Origin: Syntrophomonas sp. UBA4911 | GTDB taxonomy: Bacteria; Bacillota; Syntrophomonadia; Syntrophomonadales; Syntrophomonadaceae | DNA length: 7,368 nucleotides | NCBI GenBank assembly: GCA_002398105.1 | Contig: DHCD01000085.1 | Coordinates: 1,164-8,531, forward strand | Reading direction: 5' to 3' | Shown: piece after piece, positions 5,572 to 7,368 of the stretch | Layout of the letters: the number at the start of each line of letters is the position of its first letter | How positions within the stretch are numbered: position 1 is the first letter of the stretch | Program-made: the position numbers and the translations under genes | Notes under the pieces: model-generated | Database searches by the model: none | What the model was told of the DNA's origin: nothing | What the model saw: only the letters and a program-made list of their open reading frames with translations

Positions 5572-6306
5572 TCATCTGATTCCCGCTTCCTCTTCCAGCA
5601 GGGTCAAAATCCTTTCCTGCAGCTGCTCTTTTGCGTCCCGGTTAGAGAAAGCGGCCAGATCTATTTCCAGCTTGACGCCTGCCGGGCGGGCGGAGAGAAC
5701 ATAGATCCGGTCGGCCAGTTGTAAAGCCTCGCTGATATCGTGGGTTACAAAAAGAATTGAAGGCTGGTAACGCCGGCGCAGATCTTTTAACCAGACCTGC
5801 ATTTTGTGCCGGGTAATGGCGTCAAGGGCGGCGAAGGGCTCGTCCAGGAGCAGGATGTCGCTGGCAAAAAGATAGGTCCTCAGCAATGCCGCTCTTTGCT
5901 TCATGCCGCCCGAAAGCTGCCGGGGATAATAAGCGGCAAAATCCTGCAGACCGAAATCCTGCAGGTAGTTCCAGGCCGTATCCCGGGCTTGATTCTTCTT
6001 GAACCCCTTCAAGAGCAGGGGAATGGACACATTATCCAGGATATTTTTCCAGGGCAGGAGGAGGTCTTTTTGCTGCATATAGCTGACCCGGGCGGTGCGC
6101 CCGCTCCAATCCTCCCCGTCAATACGGACACAGCCCTGATCCGGCTTGAGCAGACCGGCGATAATATTTAACAGGGTGCTTTTACCGCAGCCGCTGGGCC
6201 CCAGAATAACTGCGAACTCCTGCTCCCGGAGCTTCAGGCTGATATTATCCAGGGTATGAAGCCCCTCCAGGGTTTTGCTTACATTTACAACCTCTAATTT
6301 AGCCAC
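5572..6306 (-). CDS. thiZ: ABC transporter ATP-binding protein, SsuB/TauB/ThiZ type
   Basis: This is the cytoplasmic ATPase of an ABC importer in the nitrate/sulfonate/taurine/thiamine-precursor group. From a GTG start the product has 244 residues, normal for the group. All catalytic motifs are intact: Walker A GPSGCGKST (36-44), Q-loop QQKDLLLPW (78-86), signature LSGGMKQR (131-138), Walker B ILLLDEPFAALD (151-162) and switch His189 in VTHD. It starts 37 nt after the stop of the ThiY-like gene on the same strand, so the two form an operon, and its substrate assignment rests on that neighbour. The permease is not in the window. ATG 6312 is a possible start two codons earlier. The frame is also open to 6384, but that would overlap the upstream gene and add an unconserved N-terminus. 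The symbol is inferred from context; the ATPase alone does not separate thiamine-precursor from sulfonate import. Confidence 0.85.
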   Translation of the reverse strand: MAKLEVVNVSKTLEGLHTLDNISLKLREQEFAVILGPSGCGKSTLLNIIAGLLKPDQGCVRIDGEDWSGRTARVSYMQQKDLLLPWKNILDNVSIPLLLKGFKKNQARDTAWNYLQDFGLQDFAAYYPRQLSGGMKQRAALLRTYLFASDILLLDEPFAALDAITRHKMQVWLKDLRRRYQPSILFVTHDISEALQLADRIYVLSARPAGVKLEIDLAAFSNRDAKEQLQERILTLLEEEAGIR

Positions 6307-6319
6307 ATTCATCTCTCCC
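6304..6319 (-). promoter_or_regulatory. Ribosome site favouring the GTG start of the ABC ATPase gene
   Basis: On the minus strand GGGAG (6319-6315) lies 8 nt before GTG 6306 but only 2 nt before ATG 6312. Spacing favours GTG. The two choices differ by only two residues. Confidence 0.5.
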
Positions 6320-6343
6320 AGCGACAAAAACCTGTTCCCGGAA

Positions 6344-7333
6344 TCAGGGCAGATATTTATTGGTGAAGGCCTGGGCCGGGTCAATGTTCTTTTTTATAAG
6401 CTTATTCTCATACATGAAATCAGCATACTTCTGCCAGACTTCCTGCTTCATTTCACCCCAGCGGGGAGCGTCGGCCTGATATTCCTGAGCCAGATACTTT
6501 TGGCTGGCCATAACCAGGTCCCGGTCCAGATCGGGGACGCTCTTTAGCAGTATCTCTCCGGCTTCCTCCGGATGCTTGACGGCAAATTCATAACCCTTGC
6601 TGCAAGCCCGCAGGAATTTTTCCGCCAATTCCGGATGGCCTTTAAGCTTCGATTCACTGGCTATTATAACCGGAGTATAGAAATCAAGAGCGTCGTTTTC
6701 ATCCCGCAGTTTAATGAAATTGAGATCCATGTCCCGCTGTTCGGCTTCAATTCCGGTCCAGCCCCAGTAAATCCAGGAAAAGTCAATGCCCTTATGCATG
6801 CTGGTGAAAAAATCGGCGGAACCGATATTCACCATGTTGACCTGATTGAAATCAGCTCCATACTTTTCCATCAGAGCCTTGATCATAGCTGTTTCTGCCG
6901 GTGAGCCCCAGCCTCCGTAAGTTTTACCGGCGAAATCGGCGGGACTCTTGATCTCCTTTTCTACCGGGGAAGCGAAACCGGAGGTATTATGCTGGATTAT
7001 GGCGGCCAGGGCCACCACCGGAATATCTTCGGAGCGGGCCACCGTCATCTCCTCCTGATAACTGATGCCGAAATCACCTTTGCCGGCAGCCAATAATTGA
7101 GAAGTACCGCCTTCACCCGGCTGCAGAAGTTCGACCTCCAGGCCTTCGGCTTTAAAATAGCCTTTATCTTTAGCCACATAGAGTCCGGTATGGTTGGTGT
7201 TGGGCAGCCAGTCCAGCAGAACCGTAACTTCAGTCAGCTTGTCATCCGGAACCGGCCGGGCGGTTTGCTTACAGCCGGCCAGGGGTGTTAACAGCAAACC
7301 TATAATTATAAGCGATGCTATTATTTTTTTCAT
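6344..7333 (-). CDS. thiY: ThiY-like lipoprotein, pyrimidine-precursor-binding protein (NMT1/THI5 family)
   Basis: This is the extracellular substrate-binding lipoprotein of an ABC importer. The 329 residues open with a lipoprotein signal (MKKIIASLII, hydrophobic core, lipobox LAGC with Cys21). The mature part matches the NMT1/THI5-like family, close to ThiY, which binds N-formyl-4-amino-5-aminomethyl-2-methylpyrimidine for thiamine salvage in Bacillus halodurans. Diagnostic stretches are LDWLPNTNHTGLYVA (40-54), GDFGISYQEEMTVAR (86-100), AAIIQHNTSGFASP (110-123), GKTYGGWGSPAE (136-147), DFSWIYWGWTGIEAE (184-198) and the C-terminal AFTNKYLP (322-329). The ATG at 7333 follows AAAAGGAG (7349-7342) with 8 nt of spacing. 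The ATPase gene follows in the same operon. Only 35 nt upstream is visible, so a TPP riboswitch, common for such operons, cannot be judged. A different pyrimidine-like ligand is possible. Confidence 0.9.
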   Translation of the reverse strand: MKKIIASLIIIGLLLTPLAGCKQTARPVPDDKLTEVTVLLDWLPNTNHTGLYVAKDKGYFKAEGLEVELLQPGEGGTSQLLAAGKGDFGISYQEEMTVARSEDIPVVALAAIIQHNTSGFASPVEKEIKSPADFAGKTYGGWGSPAETAMIKALMEKYGADFNQVNMVNIGSADFFTSMHKGIDFSWIYWGWTGIEAEQRDMDLNFIKLRDENDALDFYTPVIIASESKLKGHPELAEKFLRACSKGYEFAVKHPEEAGEILLKSVPDLDRDLVMASQKYLAQEYQADAPRWGEMKQEVWQKYADFMYENKLIKKNIDPAQAFTNKYLP

Positions 7334-7368
7334 GCTCCATTCTCCTTTTGCTCGTAATCTTCCCTGGA

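Noticed and set aside
6307..6384. Longer N-terminus of the ABC ATPase from ATG 6384
   Set aside because: It would overlap the end of the ThiY-like gene and adds about 26 unconserved residues. The ribosome site at 6319-6315 fits a start at 6306.
7334..7368. TPP riboswitch upstream of the ThiY-like gene
   Set aside because: Only 35 nt of upstream sequence is visible. It contains the ribosome site but none of the conserved riboswitch core, so nothing can be claimed.

Overview
The window comes from an endospore-forming, anaerobic member of the Firmicutes, most likely class Clostridia. The spoVAC-spoVAD-spoVAE set is specific to endospore formers. The oxygen-sensitive 2-hydroxyacyl-CoA dehydratase/activase-type genes and the strong AGGAGG-like ribosome sites fit an anaerobic Clostridia genome of roughly even base composition. 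Genus cannot be assigned from this sequence.

Layout, left to right. Bases 1-137 hold a long hairpin with a T-run, probably the terminator of an unseen upstream gene, followed by a candidate forespore (sigma-G type) promoter. Bases 138-2024 (+) carry spoVAC, spoVAD and spoVAE, the core of the dipicolinic acid (DPA) channel of the spore inner membrane. Only 24 nt later, on the same strand and with no visible terminator, a three-gene redox module begins. It has two related DUF2229/HgdB-like cysteine proteins (2049-3038 and 3010-4119, overlapping by 29 nt) and, after a 146-nt gap with an inverted repeat, an ASKHA-fold [4Fe-4S] activase of the HgdC/BadF type with a cysteine-rich tail (4266-5258, TTG start). 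Bases 5259-5571 are non-coding and hold degenerate GACGCGGATT-type repeats in both orientations. On the minus strand, running toward the + genes, are an ABC-transporter ATPase (5572-6306) and, upstream of it, a lipoprotein of the ThiY/NMT1 family (6344-7333). The permease is not in view and may lie beyond base 7368.

How the parts work together. SpoVAC, SpoVAD and SpoVAE move DPA into the forespore and release it in germination. By family precedent, the activase hydrolyses ATP to push a low-potential electron into an Fe-S partner, and the two DUF2229 proteins are the natural partners; their substrate is unknown. Their tight linkage to the spoVA genes is the most interesting feature, because it may place an ATP-driven radical-type reductase or dehydratase under forespore control. 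The minus-strand pair looks like part of a thiamine-pyrimidine precursor (formylaminopyrimidine) importer and is functionally separate.
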